Positions 1 to 7,846 of a stretch of DNA of 64,000 nt are shown one piece after another. The stretch is taken from contig JAENZI010000001.1 in assembly GCA_016841365.1 (NCBI GenBank), positions 443,639 through 507,638 on the forward strand, written 5' to 3'. Source of the DNA: Anaerolineaceae bacterium (GTDB taxonomy: Bacteria; Chloroflexota; Anaerolineae; Anaerolineales; Anaerolineaceae). The position numbers were made by a program, and so were the translations under genes. Positions within the stretch are counted from its first letter, which is position 1. The number at the start of each line of letters is the position of its first letter. The notes beneath the pieces were generated by a model, which saw only the letters and a program-made list of their open reading frames with translations, was not told the DNA's origin and did not search any database.

Positions 1-624
1 CAGGCGTTCGCGAGCAGCATCCATCCACATTTCGCCATTGATAAACCCGATTCGACGATGCCCTGCTTCAATCAATAACTGAGTAGCTATTTTCCCGCCA
101 TAAATTTCATCGGTCGTAAAAGCGGTCACAGACATGTCTTTGCAGTAACCATTCATCGTGACGCAAGGGATCTCACCAATATCAATAGAGGGGTTCAATT
201 CTCGTCGAATCATCGTGGCAAGAATAATCCCATCCACTTTTCTTTCAAGCATGGCTCTGATCGCTGTCTCCTCAACGTCCTGGATCCCCTCAGTATTGAG
301 AACAAACAACATTTTTTCATGCGCCCAGGCAGCTTCCTGTGCGCCTTTTAACGCCTCTCCACCATAAGAGCTGATCCCAATTTCATCTGTTACGAAACCT
401 ATTGAATTCGTTCCGCTGAATTGAGGAAGGCTGGCAAAGTATCTGGGCACTTTAGGAACATAGCCAAGCAAGTTGGCTGCATCAATAACACTTTTTTTCG
501 TGCTATCCGAAATATTTGCGTCTTCTACATTGTTGAGCACAAATGAGACAGTGGTTTGCGACACCCCCGCTTTCTTGGCGATATCTGTCATCGTAATTCG
601 CTTTTTATTCTCTTTTTTAGGCAT
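1..624 (-). CDS. LacI-family transcriptional regulator (partial, 3' end outside window)
   Basis: The reading frame is open from the ATG at 624-622 to the window edge, giving the first 208 residues. The N-terminus is a LacI-type helix-turn-helix: TMTDIAKKAGVSQTTVSFVLN, followed by the hinge and the start of a periplasmic-binding-protein-like sensor fold (for example FVTDEIG, then GGEALKGAQEAAW and KVDGIILA). The family consists of cytoplasmic dimers or tetramers that bind palindromic operators and respond to sugars or other small ligands. The ligand cannot be told because most of the sensor domain is missing and no catabolic or transport genes are visible. A good sigma-70 type promoter lies upstream at 704-675. 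Confidence 0.93.
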   Translation of the reverse strand, partial: MPKKENKKRITMTDIAKKAGVSQTTVSFVLNNVEDANISDSTKKSVIDAANLLGYVPKVPRYFASLPQFSGTNSIGFVTDEIGISSYGGEALKGAQEAAWAHEKMLFVLNTEGIQDVEETAIRAMLERKVDGIILATMIRRELNPSIDIGEIPCVTMNGYCKDMSVTAFTTDEIYGGKIATQLLIEAGHRRIGFINGEMWMDAARERL

Positions 625-651
625 GAAAACCTCTAAGGGAAGAAGGCTGCA

Positions 652-674
652 AATAATTATTACTAATAATTATT
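652..674. repeat. Two tandem 10-bp AT palindromes over the lacI start site
   Basis: AATAATTATT occurs at 652-661 and again at 665-674 with a 3-bp spacer. Each copy is its own reverse complement. They sit just downstream of the -10 box, where an operator would block initiation. They lack the central CG typical of LacI-family operators, so they may be bound by another protein or simply be an AT-rich melting region. Confidence 0.5.
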
Positions 675-704
675 ATTATATAGCTCTTTTGCAATTCTTG
701 TCAA
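675..704 (-). promoter_or_regulatory. Promoter of the LacI-family gene
   Basis: On the minus strand TTGACA (704-699) and TATAAT (680-675) are separated by 18 bp. Both hexamers match the sigma-70 consensus exactly. Transcription would start near 668 and run into the regulator start codon at 624. Two AT-only palindromes overlap the start region. Confidence 0.7.
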
Positions 705-1217
705 GACTCAATTGTGCAATATCTGGGAGTTACTTGGCAATCTGGTTTCAAGACTAGCTCATATTGATTTTGTTGTAGAGAAAACCGCTTGAGAAACACA
801 ATATGACCTCTCCGTTTTGAGCAGTTGCGATCCGCTAATCGGCTGTGAAATGCCTGGCTGCAATTTTGTTCCACAGAAAGATCAATCACCTAGGGGAATA
901 AAGTTGTGCGGTTGTTCAAGGCGCTTTTTAAATAGGTTGATTAAGCGGGCAAACTTGAAAGATGCTCCGCTTTTTGTCTCAAATAACCCCTAAAACCCGA
1001 TGTGCCATGAAAAAGAACATCAAAGACTAATTTGATGAAGATCAACCCCGCAGCCGAAGACTCCTGCGTGCTTTATATTGTGATTATTCTGTTCAAAGTC
1101 AAAATTGGATGTGGGGTAGGTTTGTTCTTCAATTATTTCCCTGAGTGATAAAATTGGATTAATCACCAAAGGTTTTACTTTTATTCTCTATTCAGTTGTT
1201 GAGCTATCGAAGGTTGT
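705..1217. other. Long intergenic region without a convincing gene
   Basis: About 500 bp between the lacI promoter and the methyltransferase. Short open frames here have no recognisable motif or ribosome-binding site. A TAAAAT at 1149-1154 could be a -10 box for the methyltransferase, but no -35 hexamer sits at the right distance. I see no tRNA, hairpin terminator or repeat array. Confidence 0.5.
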
Positions 1218-1892
1218 ATGGGAAAAATTACCCAATATAAGGACACCCTTATCGAAAAGATCATCTATCGCTTTGCGACTTCAGGCATGGACCGAACGGA
1301 GCAGCCTGACGGCAACGCTTTAGTTCAATTATTCCTTGCTCGCGTGAGGCAAATGGACTCGCCGCGAGTACTGGAACTCGGCACAAAACGATCGATCAAC
1401 GAGCGTTCAACAATGCATAAGATGTGGGTCCCGAATGCGGGTGAGTATCTTGGCACAGATATCGAAGCGGGAGAAGACGTTGATATTGTTGCAGATATTC
1501 ACCAACTGACGAATGTTACAGGGGAGGAGCAGTTTGATATCATTATTTCATGCTCATCTTTTGAGCATTTCAAATATCCACATAAGGCTGCTCACGAAGT
1601 GATGAAAGCGCTGCGTATTGGCGGGCTGCTCTTCATTCAAACACACCAATCCATCCCAATTCACAACTATCCGGCGGATTATTTTCGTTTCACGCGTGAG
1701 GGTTTAGCTGGTTTGTTTGGGACACAAATGGGTTTTACGGTGTTGGCAACGGATTACGAATATCCTGTCAGGATCTTTTCGCTGCGCGACCGGAAGAGTC
1801 AATTATTCCCAGCCTATTTGAATGTTCGCCTAACAGGGGAGAAAACTGGCGAAACACCGAGCGAATACATTTATGAATTAGATACGATTTGA
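1218..1892 (+). CDS. Class I SAM-dependent methyltransferase
   Basis: A 224-residue protein with the Rossmann methyltransferase layout. Motif I is degenerate (RVLELGTKRS, residues about 50-59), the acidic loop is YLGTDIEAGEDVDIVADIH (about 78-96), motif IV is FDIIISCSSFEHF (about 105-117), followed by ALRIGGLLFIQT. The SSFEHF with a following GG turn is typical of the Methyltransf_11/23 group that acts on small molecules or glycans. The region after residue 140 (HNYPADYFRFT) resembles that in glycan- or cell-surface-associated methyltransferases, but the substrate is unknown. It stands alone, followed by a hairpin at 1939-1966. Confidence 0.8.
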   Translation: MGKITQYKDTLIEKIIYRFATSGMDRTEQPDGNALVQLFLARVRQMDSPRVLELGTKRSINERSTMHKMWVPNAGEYLGTDIEAGEDVDIVADIHQLTNVTGEEQFDIIISCSSFEHFKYPHKAAHEVMKALRIGGLLFIQTHQSIPIHNYPADYFRFTREGLAGLFGTQMGFTVLATDYEYPVRIFSLRDRKSQLFPAYLNVRLTGEKTGETPSEYIYELDTI

Positions 1893-1938
1893 CACGTTTT
1901 AACTAATTTGTTTTCCTTGAGCATTGATTAAACCAGCA

Positions 1939-1966
1939 TGCCGAAGACATTAAATCGTCTTCGGCA
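1939..1966. terminator. Hairpin between convergent genes
   Basis: A perfect 10-bp stem, TGCCGAAGAC (1939-1948) with GTCTTCGGCA (1957-1966), encloses an 8-nt loop. It lies between the methyltransferase stop and the end of the convergent small membrane protein gene, where a bidirectional terminator is expected. The downstream T tract is poor, so efficiency is uncertain. Confidence 0.6.
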
Positions 1967-2008
1967 CGCAATTTGATTATTAATGAATGATCGTGGATGG
2001 GCGGTAGA

Positions 2009-2206
2009 TTATAATTCTTTTTTCGCCCTGGTTGTGAAATACAGACCAATCGCCAGTACGATCAGCCCTGCGCCGGCACCGGTGAACTGCTTCCAGCCGA
2101 TGGTCGCCGGATCAGCTCCGAGACCAATCATATCTGCAGTCAATGAAAGAACTGCCATAACCAGACCTGCAATGATCAACAAAATGCCAAATGTTTTCTT
2201 GTTCAT
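2009..2206 (-). CDS. Small two-TM membrane protein, unknown function
   Basis: 65 residues: a short basic start (MNKK), TM helix 1 at about 5-24 (TFGILLIIAGLVMAVLSLTA), a loop with a DPATIGWKQ stretch, and TM helix 2 at about 43-58, ending in a basic tail (TRAKKEL). A GGGAG ribosome-binding site precedes the ATG. I do not recognise a named family. Codon structure, Shine-Dalgarno site and coherent hydrophobicity support a real gene. Confidence 0.65.
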   Translation of the reverse strand: MNKKTFGILLIIAGLVMAVLSLTADMIGLGADPATIGWKQFTGAGAGLIVLAIGLYFTTRAKKEL

Positions 2207-2298
2207 TTCTTCTCCCTGAAACTAATGATTTTTCCAATTATCTAAATGCTAAATTATTCTGTTCTCGATTGAGATTAATTATACGATTTTTGTTTCGG

Positions 2299-2538
2299 TT
2301 AACCAAACAAACGGGAAAGCAGGATGAAGAACAATCCCAGTGTGCTAACAAACAAGATCAAACCAAATAACCCACCAAGGATAAATTTAACCCGCTCTTT
2401 ACCAGTTAATACAGCCCATTGATCTCTCAATTCGGGCAGTAAGGTTTTGTCAGGTTCTTCTTTTGTGAACAGCGCAGAAAGGATCGTTTTTTTCTTTCTT
2501 ACATCCCGTTCTGTTTCCGAATCCGGGGATTTACCCAT
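2299..2538 (-). CDS. Small single-TM protein, unknown function
   Basis: 79 residues when started at the ATG at 2538, which has GGAG six bases upstream. An in-frame ATG at 2550 has no ribosome-binding site. The first half is charged (SETERDVRKKK, then EEPDKTLLPELRDQW). A single strongly hydrophobic helix at about residues 54-75 (ILGGLFGLILFVSTLGLFFI) ends at a short RLFG tail. The protein is probably anchored by its C-terminus with a cytoplasmic charged head. No family recognised. Confidence 0.6.
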   Translation of the reverse strand: MGKSPDSETERDVRKKKTILSALFTKEEPDKTLLPELRDQWAVLTGKERVKFILGGLFGLILFVSTLGLFFILLSRLFG

Positions 2539-2682
2539 CTGGATCTCCATATCGTCGTTGTGTTTGTCTGATAGTTAATTATATACTTAATCTAATCTGT
2601 CGAAAGGTGAGAGGGCTGATTGGTGTAAATTTTTGTTTATGTGAAATATTGCTATGATTTTCCTTTAGCCTGTTGAGGAGTC

Positions 2683-2710
2683 TGATTAATCGGGTAACGA
2701 GTGTTATAAT
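2683..2710 (+). promoter_or_regulatory. Putative promoter of purine nucleoside phosphorylase with a shared upstream motif
   Basis: TATAAT at 2705-2710 lies 34 bases before the start codon. The 12-mer GATTAATCGGGT at 2683-2694 sits where a -35 element would be. Nearly the same arrangement, GATTAAATCGGGT then TTATAAT, occurs at 13723-13749 upstream of tyrS. No canonical TTGACA is present here, so the 12-mer may replace it or bind a regulator. Confidence 0.5.
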
Positions 2711-2744
2711 TGGGTGAGACCCATTGGAGAGTAAAGAGGATTTT

Positions 2745-3581
2745 ATGAGTGAATTTATTACGATGCAGGAAATTAACCAAGCAGCTGATGCAATTCGTGC
2801 TCGCATCACACTTAAACCTGAAATTGGGATGATTTTAGGGAGCGGATTGGGGGATCTTGCTGACAGCGTTGAGGATGCGGTCGTTATTCCAAATGCTCAT
2901 ATCCCCAATTGGCCGCTTTCTACAGTGCATGGACACAAAGGCCGGCTGGTGATTGGCAAGCTTGAAGGGAAGAATGTGATCGTGCTGCAGGGGCGAACCC
3001 ATTTTTACGAAGGTTACGGCATGGGTAAGATCACGATGCCTGTGCGGGTGATGCAGGTGTTGGGCTGTGACAAGCTGGTTGTGACCAACGCTGCCGGCGC
3101 GATCAACCCTGAGTTTGTGCCGGGTGACCTGATGTTGCTCAACGACCATCTGAACCTGATTGGCTTTGGCGGTGCAAACCCGCTTAAAGGGCCGAATATG
3201 GAAGAATTTGGCGTGCGGTTCCCTGATATGAGCCAGCCATATGATAAAGAATTTTTACGGTTGGCACGAGAAGCCTGCAATGAAGCCGATATGCCATTCC
3301 AAGAAGGTGTCTATGCGTCGATCGCAGGGCCTTCGTTTGAAACCCCTGCAGAGCTGCGCTATCTACATACAATAGGCGCAGATGCCGTAGGGATGTCCAC
3401 AGTGCCCGAAGTGATCATTGCGCGTCATGGCGGTATGCGGGTGTTAGGCGTTTCGGGGATCAGTAATAAGGCTAATCTGGATGGCAGCACCATCACCACC
3501 CATGATGAGGTTTTGGAAGCAGGTAAGGTGCTTGTTCCAAAATTAACCACCTTGATCCGTGGTTTCCTGGCAAAGCTCTAA
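2745..3581 (+). CDS. punA: Purine nucleoside phosphorylase (trimeric, PNP/MTAP family)
   Basis: 278 residues from the ATG at 2745, chosen because AGAGGA lies just upstream; a TTG 21 bases earlier lacks one. It cleaves purine (deoxy)ribonucleosides with phosphate to base and ribose-1-phosphate in salvage. Visible family-2 nucleoside phosphorylase motifs are LGSGLGDLA (phosphate loop), STVHGHKGRLV, QGRTHFYEGY, VVTNAAGAINPEFVPGD, the substrate region GPSFETPAELR with its glutamate, VGMSTVPEVI with methionine, and GISNKAN with the base-binding asparagine. Length fits the guanosine/inosine-specific trimeric class. Two other purine-ribosyl phosphorylases are in the window (17813-18679 and 53272-54057). 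Confidence 0.94.
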   Translation: MSEFITMQEINQAADAIRARITLKPEIGMILGSGLGDLADSVEDAVVIPNAHIPNWPLSTVHGHKGRLVIGKLEGKNVIVLQGRTHFYEGYGMGKITMPVRVMQVLGCDKLVVTNAAGAINPEFVPGDLMLLNDHLNLIGFGGANPLKGPNMEEFGVRFPDMSQPYDKEFLRLAREACNEADMPFQEGVYASIAGPSFETPAELRYLHTIGADAVGMSTVPEVIIARHGGMRVLGVSGISNKANLDGSTITTHDEVLEAGKVLVPKLTTLIRGFLAKL

Positions 3582-3628
3582 GTTCGTGACATTACTGAAC
3601 TCATTAATCTTCATGTGGAACCAAAACC

Positions 3629-4333
3629 GTGAATGATGCTTTCTTGAATAGCGTTGTGCGTGGATTGGTCACGTTCAGTGCTGGGATTTTTGCTGTTCTG
3701 GGCTTAGGTATTCTGGTTTCTTTAAGGAAGTTTTTCTTGAGCCTTCGGGAATGGCAAACTTCTGTTTTCGGACTTGAAAGAGATATTGCTCAAAGAAAAC
3801 TGATATCTGCCTCCACAGGTTTGACTTTATTGATCTTGCTGCTTATTGGAGAGTTTTTATTGGTTACTGTTATTGGCCCTCAAATGCCGGCTGAACCAAG
3901 CGAGCCAAATACCGCTGACTTCAACCCGTTCGCGACCCCGACAGCGACTTTAGACCCAGAAAGTGAGCGGATAAATACACCTGTGCCCACACCAACCATT
4001 GGCCAGGATTCATTGGTTTCGGAGTGCGTGGAAGATCGTTTGGAGATCACTTCACCGGGGAATGGTGAAGAGGTGAGCGGTACGGTTGAACTGATTGGAA
4101 CTGTGAACATTGAAAATTTTGGCTCTTATAAATATGAATATTCCACTACCGGTGCGGTGGATTGGGTAACGATTGCGGCAGGGAACCAGTTGAAGATTGA
4201 AGAAAGCCTGGGTTTCTGGTACACCAGCGCGCTGACACCTGGAACGTATTTATTACAACTTGTGCCTCTTGATAACGTTGGTAATGAATTGACACCATGT
4301 ATTATCAGTGTTGAAGTGGTGCCTGAGGAGTAG
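3629..4333 (+). CDS. Two-TM protein with extracytoplasmic Ig-like domain
   Basis: 234 residues from a GTG. TM helices lie at about 10-32 and 62-84, with a basic cytoplasmic loop between them. A Thr/Pro-rich linker (TPTATLDPESERINTPVPTPT) leads to an outside domain at about 135-234 that opens with LEITSPGNGEEVSGTVELIG, typical of Ig-like or Big domains, and ends in a beta-strand pattern. Two cysteines (in SECVED and TPCIIS) could form a disulfide. It is 7 bp upstream of a GNAT gene. Probably a surface-displayed binding or envelope protein; function unknown. Confidence 0.65.
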   Translation: MNDAFLNSVVRGLVTFSAGIFAVLGLGILVSLRKFFLSLREWQTSVFGLERDIAQRKLISASTGLTLLILLLIGEFLLVTVIGPQMPAEPSEPNTADFNPFATPTATLDPESERINTPVPTPTIGQDSLVSECVEDRLEITSPGNGEEVSGTVELIGTVNIENFGSYKYEYSTTGAVDWVTIAAGNQLKIEESLGFWYTSALTPGTYLLQLVPLDNVGNELTPCIISVEVVPEE

Positions 4334-4340
4334 ATAATTT

Positions 4341-4880
4341 ATGCCTGAAATTGAAATTCGATCTGCACGTTCAGATGATGTCGAAAGCCTGATCGCTTTT
4401 GAACATAGCTATTACAGCGAATATGTCTGGCAAATGAGTTTAGACTTTTCTACGGAAGATTTAGAAGCAAAATTCCGACGGGTTCGATTACCAAGAAGGA
4501 TTTTTGTTCCGTATCCTAGAAAGAAAGAAGTGATCTTTAAGGACATTGCTAATTCTGAAGCTTTCCTCGTCGCTCAATTAGGCGGACGACCTGTGGGATA
4601 CATTAAAGTAAAGGGTGAGGTCGAATCCAGTGTTGCCAGCGTGACAGATCTGGTAGTGTCAGCCTCGATGCGCAGGCAAGGGATCGCCAGTGGCCTTTTA
4701 CTGGCAGCGATGAACCTTGTCACGCACCGGCATTATCAGACCTTATTGCTGGAAATCCAATCAAAGAACTACCCTGCCATTGAAATGGCTCAGAAATTAG
4801 GGTTCACTTTTTGCGGATTTCGGGATAATTATTTCCCAAATCAGGAACCAGCATTGTTTTTCGGTCGGTTTGTCCGCTAA
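4341..4880 (+). CDS. GNAT-family N-acetyltransferase
   Basis: 179 residues. The N-terminus IEIRSARSDDVESLIAFE is the usual GNAT start. The acetyl-CoA site is at about residues 98-115: VTDLVVSASMRRQGIASGLL, matching the Q/RxxGxG/A pattern. This is followed by LLLEIQSKNYPAIEMAQKLGF, the motif B region. Acetyl-CoA-dependent transfer to an amine is inferred from the family, and the substrate is unknown. It lies between the Ig-like protein and the membrane sensor in the same direction. Confidence 0.85.
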   Translation: MPEIEIRSARSDDVESLIAFEHSYYSEYVWQMSLDFSTEDLEAKFRRVRLPRRIFVPYPRKKEVIFKDIANSEAFLVAQLGGRPVGYIKVKGEVESSVASVTDLVVSASMRRQGIASGLLLAAMNLVTHRHYQTLLLEIQSKNYPAIEMAQKLGFTFCGFRDNYFPNQEPALFFGRFVR

Positions 4881-4904
4881 GGCTAAGATTAAGGCTTTGG
4901 TTTA

Positions 4905-6818
4905 ATGTTTTTTGGAATATCCTGGGAGGGCACGTTTCAGACGATCAGCCAGATTTTGACGGCTGGCGTTGCGATTACGGCTTTTTCTCTGCTGCTTTAT
5001 TCGATGGTGTTTAACCTGCGTGAACGGGTAGTGAGATCGTTTACTTTGATCTTGTTGTGCGTCACGTTGGTTTACACAGCCGAATCTATTGCCAGTGTGA
5101 GTGAACAGGCTCGGCTCGTTGAGACGATGCTGCGGCTGAAATGGGTGGGGATCATTTTATTGCCGGCTACCTATTTACATTTCGCCGATTCACTTCTGAC
5201 TCTGACCGGGCGGCCTAGCCGGGGTCGGCGGATTTGCGCTGTTCGTCTGACTTATGTTTTTTCGATATTCCTGATCATTCTGATCCCGCTCAATATTATC
5301 GTTGGCCCATATGTTGTGACCGATTTACCTGCGCCGCATCTGGAGCGCACTCAGTTCACCACAATGTTTTCGATTTATTACGCCGGTGTGATGCTTGTTG
5401 CGGGAACGATCCTCTACCGCGCTTACCAAAGAACGGTGACCAAGACCAGCCGCAGGCGGATGATCTATTTGCTGGCAGGAGCGACTGCTGCTGCGGTTGG
5501 CACCTTCCCTTACTTATTATTTGGCTCAGGTTTGTTTGCCCGTACGCCAATTATCTTTTGGATGCTGGTGAGTTTGAGCAGTTTGGGTGTGGGTGCATTT
5601 TTAGTGCTGATGTGTTATGCAGTTGCCTTTTTTGGTGTGACTTGGCCTGATCGATTGGTCAAAAGCCGGCTGTTTAAATGGGCTTTACGAGGCCCGTTTA
5701 CAGCATCCATCGTATTGGCGATCACGACCATCGTCAGGCGGTTGGGATTGGTTTGGAATGACCCATATAATGCCTTTGTCCCAATTTTTATGGTCGCGAT
5801 GATCTTGCTCTTGGAATATGTGATCACGCTACTGGCACCATTATGGGAGCGTTTGCTGTTTTATGGCAGCGATCGTAAAGACATCTCTCGGATTCAGGCT
5901 TTAGAGGATCACCTCCTGACCCGTTCTGATCTTTCGCAATTTTTGGAGATTGTCACGGCGACGATCTGCGATCTGCTGCAAGTTAAGGGTGCGTTTATCG
6001 CCGTATTGGATGGCGATGGCCTTGAAATGTTGACCACCACCGGGGATGATACGGCTTTTAAGGAAATCGAATCCTCTGATGAATTACTTCGGCTTTCGAT
6101 GGATGAGAATGTAAAAAATGGGGATGATTTTTTCTTTTGGAGCGGACATCTTCTCATTCCGCTGATTTATAAGGATCCTCAAAACGGAGAACTCCTTCTG
6201 GGTATTTTAGGCTTCCCGTGGGACGAATCGCGTGAAATGGAAGAGGAATATATCGACTCAGTTAATCTGCTGGCTTACCGGGTTAGTATCGCGTTGCGGG
6301 ATTGGCGGATGCAAGAACAAGTTCTAACAGCAGTGGAAACCCTCCAGCCGCAGGTTGCGCTAATCCAACAGCTACGTGCGGCTTCAAGCTATAATAAAAC
6401 CAGTGTGCTTTTGAATGAAGCTGATCTGCCAGAAGAGGATTTTATCGCTTGGGTAAAAGATGCGCTTGCGCATTATTGGGGCGGGCCAAAATTATCCGAA
6501 AGCCCGTTGCTTAATCTAAAAGTTGTGAAATCCGCCTTGGACGAATATGATGGCAACCCAACCAACGCATTACGTGGGATTTTAAAAGCAGCCGTTGATC
6601 AGATCAAACCTGAAGGAGAAAGGCGTTTTACCGGGGAATGGATATTATATAATATATTAGAATTAAAATTCATGGAAGGACGAAAGGTGCGCGATGTCGC
6701 GACTCGCTTGGCGATGTCTGAAGCGGATCTTTATCGTAAACAACGCGTGGCGTTGGAAGCAGTCTCTAAAGCAATTATCGGTATGGAATTAGCGGCGCGG
6801 GAGGAAGACGAAACATGA
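4905..6818 (+). CDS. Seven-TM membrane sensor with GAF domain and C-terminal HTH-like region
   Basis: 637 residues. The first 310 carry about eight hydrophobic helices in the style of the 7TM N-terminal region of bacterial histidine kinases. Residues about 325-475 form a GAF-like domain (LEIVTATICDLLQVKGAFIAVLD, later LLIPLI and LLGILGFPW). There is no histidine phosphoacceptor or ATPase domain. The C-terminal stretch ILELKFMEGRKVRDVATRL, then AMSEADLYRKQRVALEA, looks like a sigma-region-4 or related helix-turn-helix. A membrane-anchored one-component regulator is therefore possible. Its stop overlaps the next start (ATGA), so translation with the S1 protein is probably coupled. Confidence 0.7.
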   Translation: MFFGISWEGTFQTISQILTAGVAITAFSLLLYSMVFNLRERVVRSFTLILLCVTLVYTAESIASVSEQARLVETMLRLKWVGIILLPATYLHFADSLLTLTGRPSRGRRICAVRLTYVFSIFLIILIPLNIIVGPYVVTDLPAPHLERTQFTTMFSIYYAGVMLVAGTILYRAYQRTVTKTSRRRMIYLLAGATAAAVGTFPYLLFGSGLFARTPIIFWMLVSLSSLGVGAFLVLMCYAVAFFGVTWPDRLVKSRLFKWALRGPFTASIVLAITTIVRRLGLVWNDPYNAFVPIFMVAMILLLEYVITLLAPLWERLLFYGSDRKDISRIQALEDHLLTRSDLSQFLEIVTATICDLLQVKGAFIAVLDGDGLEMLTTTGDDTAFKEIESSDELLRLSMDENVKNGDDFFFWSGHLLIPLIYKDPQNGELLLGILGFPWDESREMEEEYIDSVNLLAYRVSIALRDWRMQEQVLTAVETLQPQVALIQQLRAASSYNKTSVLLNEADLPEEDFIAWVKDALAHYWGGPKLSESPLLNLKVVKSALDEYDGNPTNALRGILKAAVDQIKPEGERRFTGEWILYNILELKFMEGRKVRDVATRLAMSEADLYRKQRVALEAVSKAIIGMELAAREEDET

Positions 6819-7840
6819 CAGCCAACTTGGCAGATAGGGCTAAAAGGGCGGATAGAAATATGAATACTGAAGAAAACGATGCTTTACAGTCGTATTCATC
6901 TAAAGAACCTGATGAAGGATGGTGGGCGGCTGTCCTGGCGGATGAGCCTCAGCTTGAAGAGGAGGAAACCCCAGCAGAACCCACCGATATCGTTGTTGAA
7001 CCGGTTGATGAGTCTGAAATTTATGAGGACGAACCACGACATCCTTCCATAGATTGGGAGAATGTACAACAATTATTTTCAAATGATGAAATTGTGCATT
7101 TGCGCGTGATTGGACATAACCGCGGTGGCATCCTTGTTTCCGGGGACCAAATTCAGGGATTTGTACCAGCTTCGCACCTGATTGATTTACCGGCAAATCT
7201 ACCGGATCGGGAGCGGGAGCATTATTTATGCAGTTATTTAGATCGAGAAATTGCCTTGAAGGTGATCGAATGCAACCCACAGAAAGAAAGGATTGTCTTC
7301 TCTGAACGGGCAGCATTAGCAAAAGAGGGTCAGCGGAAATATTTGTTAAACAATCTGGTGGAAGGTGATATTGTTGAAGGGACCGTCACCAATGTCACTT
7401 CTTTTGGTGCCTTTGTGGATTTGGGAGGCCTGGAAGGGTTAATTCATGTCTCTGAACTTTCCTGGGGGCGGGTTAACGACCCATCTGATTTTGTGAGTGT
7501 GGATGAACGGGTCTCTGCGATGGTCTTAGATATTTCTGAGGATCAGGGCAGAATTGCGCTCAGCCTCAAACGATTGGAAGATAATCCATGGGAGACACTT
7601 GTAGAAAAATGCAGCCCTGGTGATGTTGTCGATGCTGTAATCGCCAGCATCGTTAAATATGGGGCTTTTGCTCGCCTGCCAGAGGGTGTAGATGGACTGA
7701 TCCATATTTCTTCGATGAATTTTCCGGATGGCTGTTCGCGTATTGAAGACTTTCTTTGTGAAGGTCAGAAAGTCAGCGTATGCATTTTGAACATTGATCC
7801 ACAAAAGCGTCGCTTGGGATTGAGATTAGAAAGCGCGTAA
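6815..7840 (+). CDS. Triple S1-domain RNA-binding protein (ribosomal S1-like)
   Basis: 341 residues; GGAGG precedes the ATG, and an in-frame ATG at 6860 is an alternative. The first 90 residues are acidic and low-complexity. Three S1 OB-folds follow: about 90-165 (degenerate, IVHLRVIGHNRGGILV to RIVFSERAA), about 182-255 (EGTVTNVTSFGAFVDLGG, GLIHVSELSW) and about 267-340 (IASIVKYGAFARLPEGVDGL, LIHISSM). Proteins of this kind bind single-stranded RNA on the ribosome or in RNA turnover. It is shorter than E. coli S1 (six domains), like the bS1 homologues of Gram-positive bacteria. It overlaps the sensor gene by 4 bp and is followed after 6 bp by ftsK. Confidence 0.85.
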   Translation: MTANLADRAKRADRNMNTEENDALQSYSSKEPDEGWWAAVLADEPQLEEEETPAEPTDIVVEPVDESEIYEDEPRHPSIDWENVQQLFSNDEIVHLRVIGHNRGGILVSGDQIQGFVPASHLIDLPANLPDREREHYLCSYLDREIALKVIECNPQKERIVFSERAALAKEGQRKYLLNNLVEGDIVEGTVTNVTSFGAFVDLGGLEGLIHVSELSWGRVNDPSDFVSVDERVSAMVLDISEDQGRIALSLKRLEDNPWETLVEKCSPGDVVDAVIASIVKYGAFARLPEGVDGLIHISSMNFPDGCSRIEDFLCEGQKVSVCILNIDPQKRRLGLRLESA

Positions 7841-7846
7841 ACAATT

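Noticed and set aside
701-889. Small minus-strand open frame of 62 codons upstream of the lacI-type gene
   Set aside because: No ribosome-binding site, no recognisable motif, and it covers the lacI promoter region. Treated as non-coding.
2835-3372. Several long minus-strand open frames across the purine nucleoside phosphorylase gene
   Set aside because: They are antisense to a well-conserved enzyme with all motifs in frame and show no protein family features.
5234-5650. 138-codon plus-frame alternative within the membrane sensor gene
   Set aside because: Out-of-frame shadow of the hydrophobic region with a cysteine-rich composition produced by codon slippage. The sensor frame is continuous through it.
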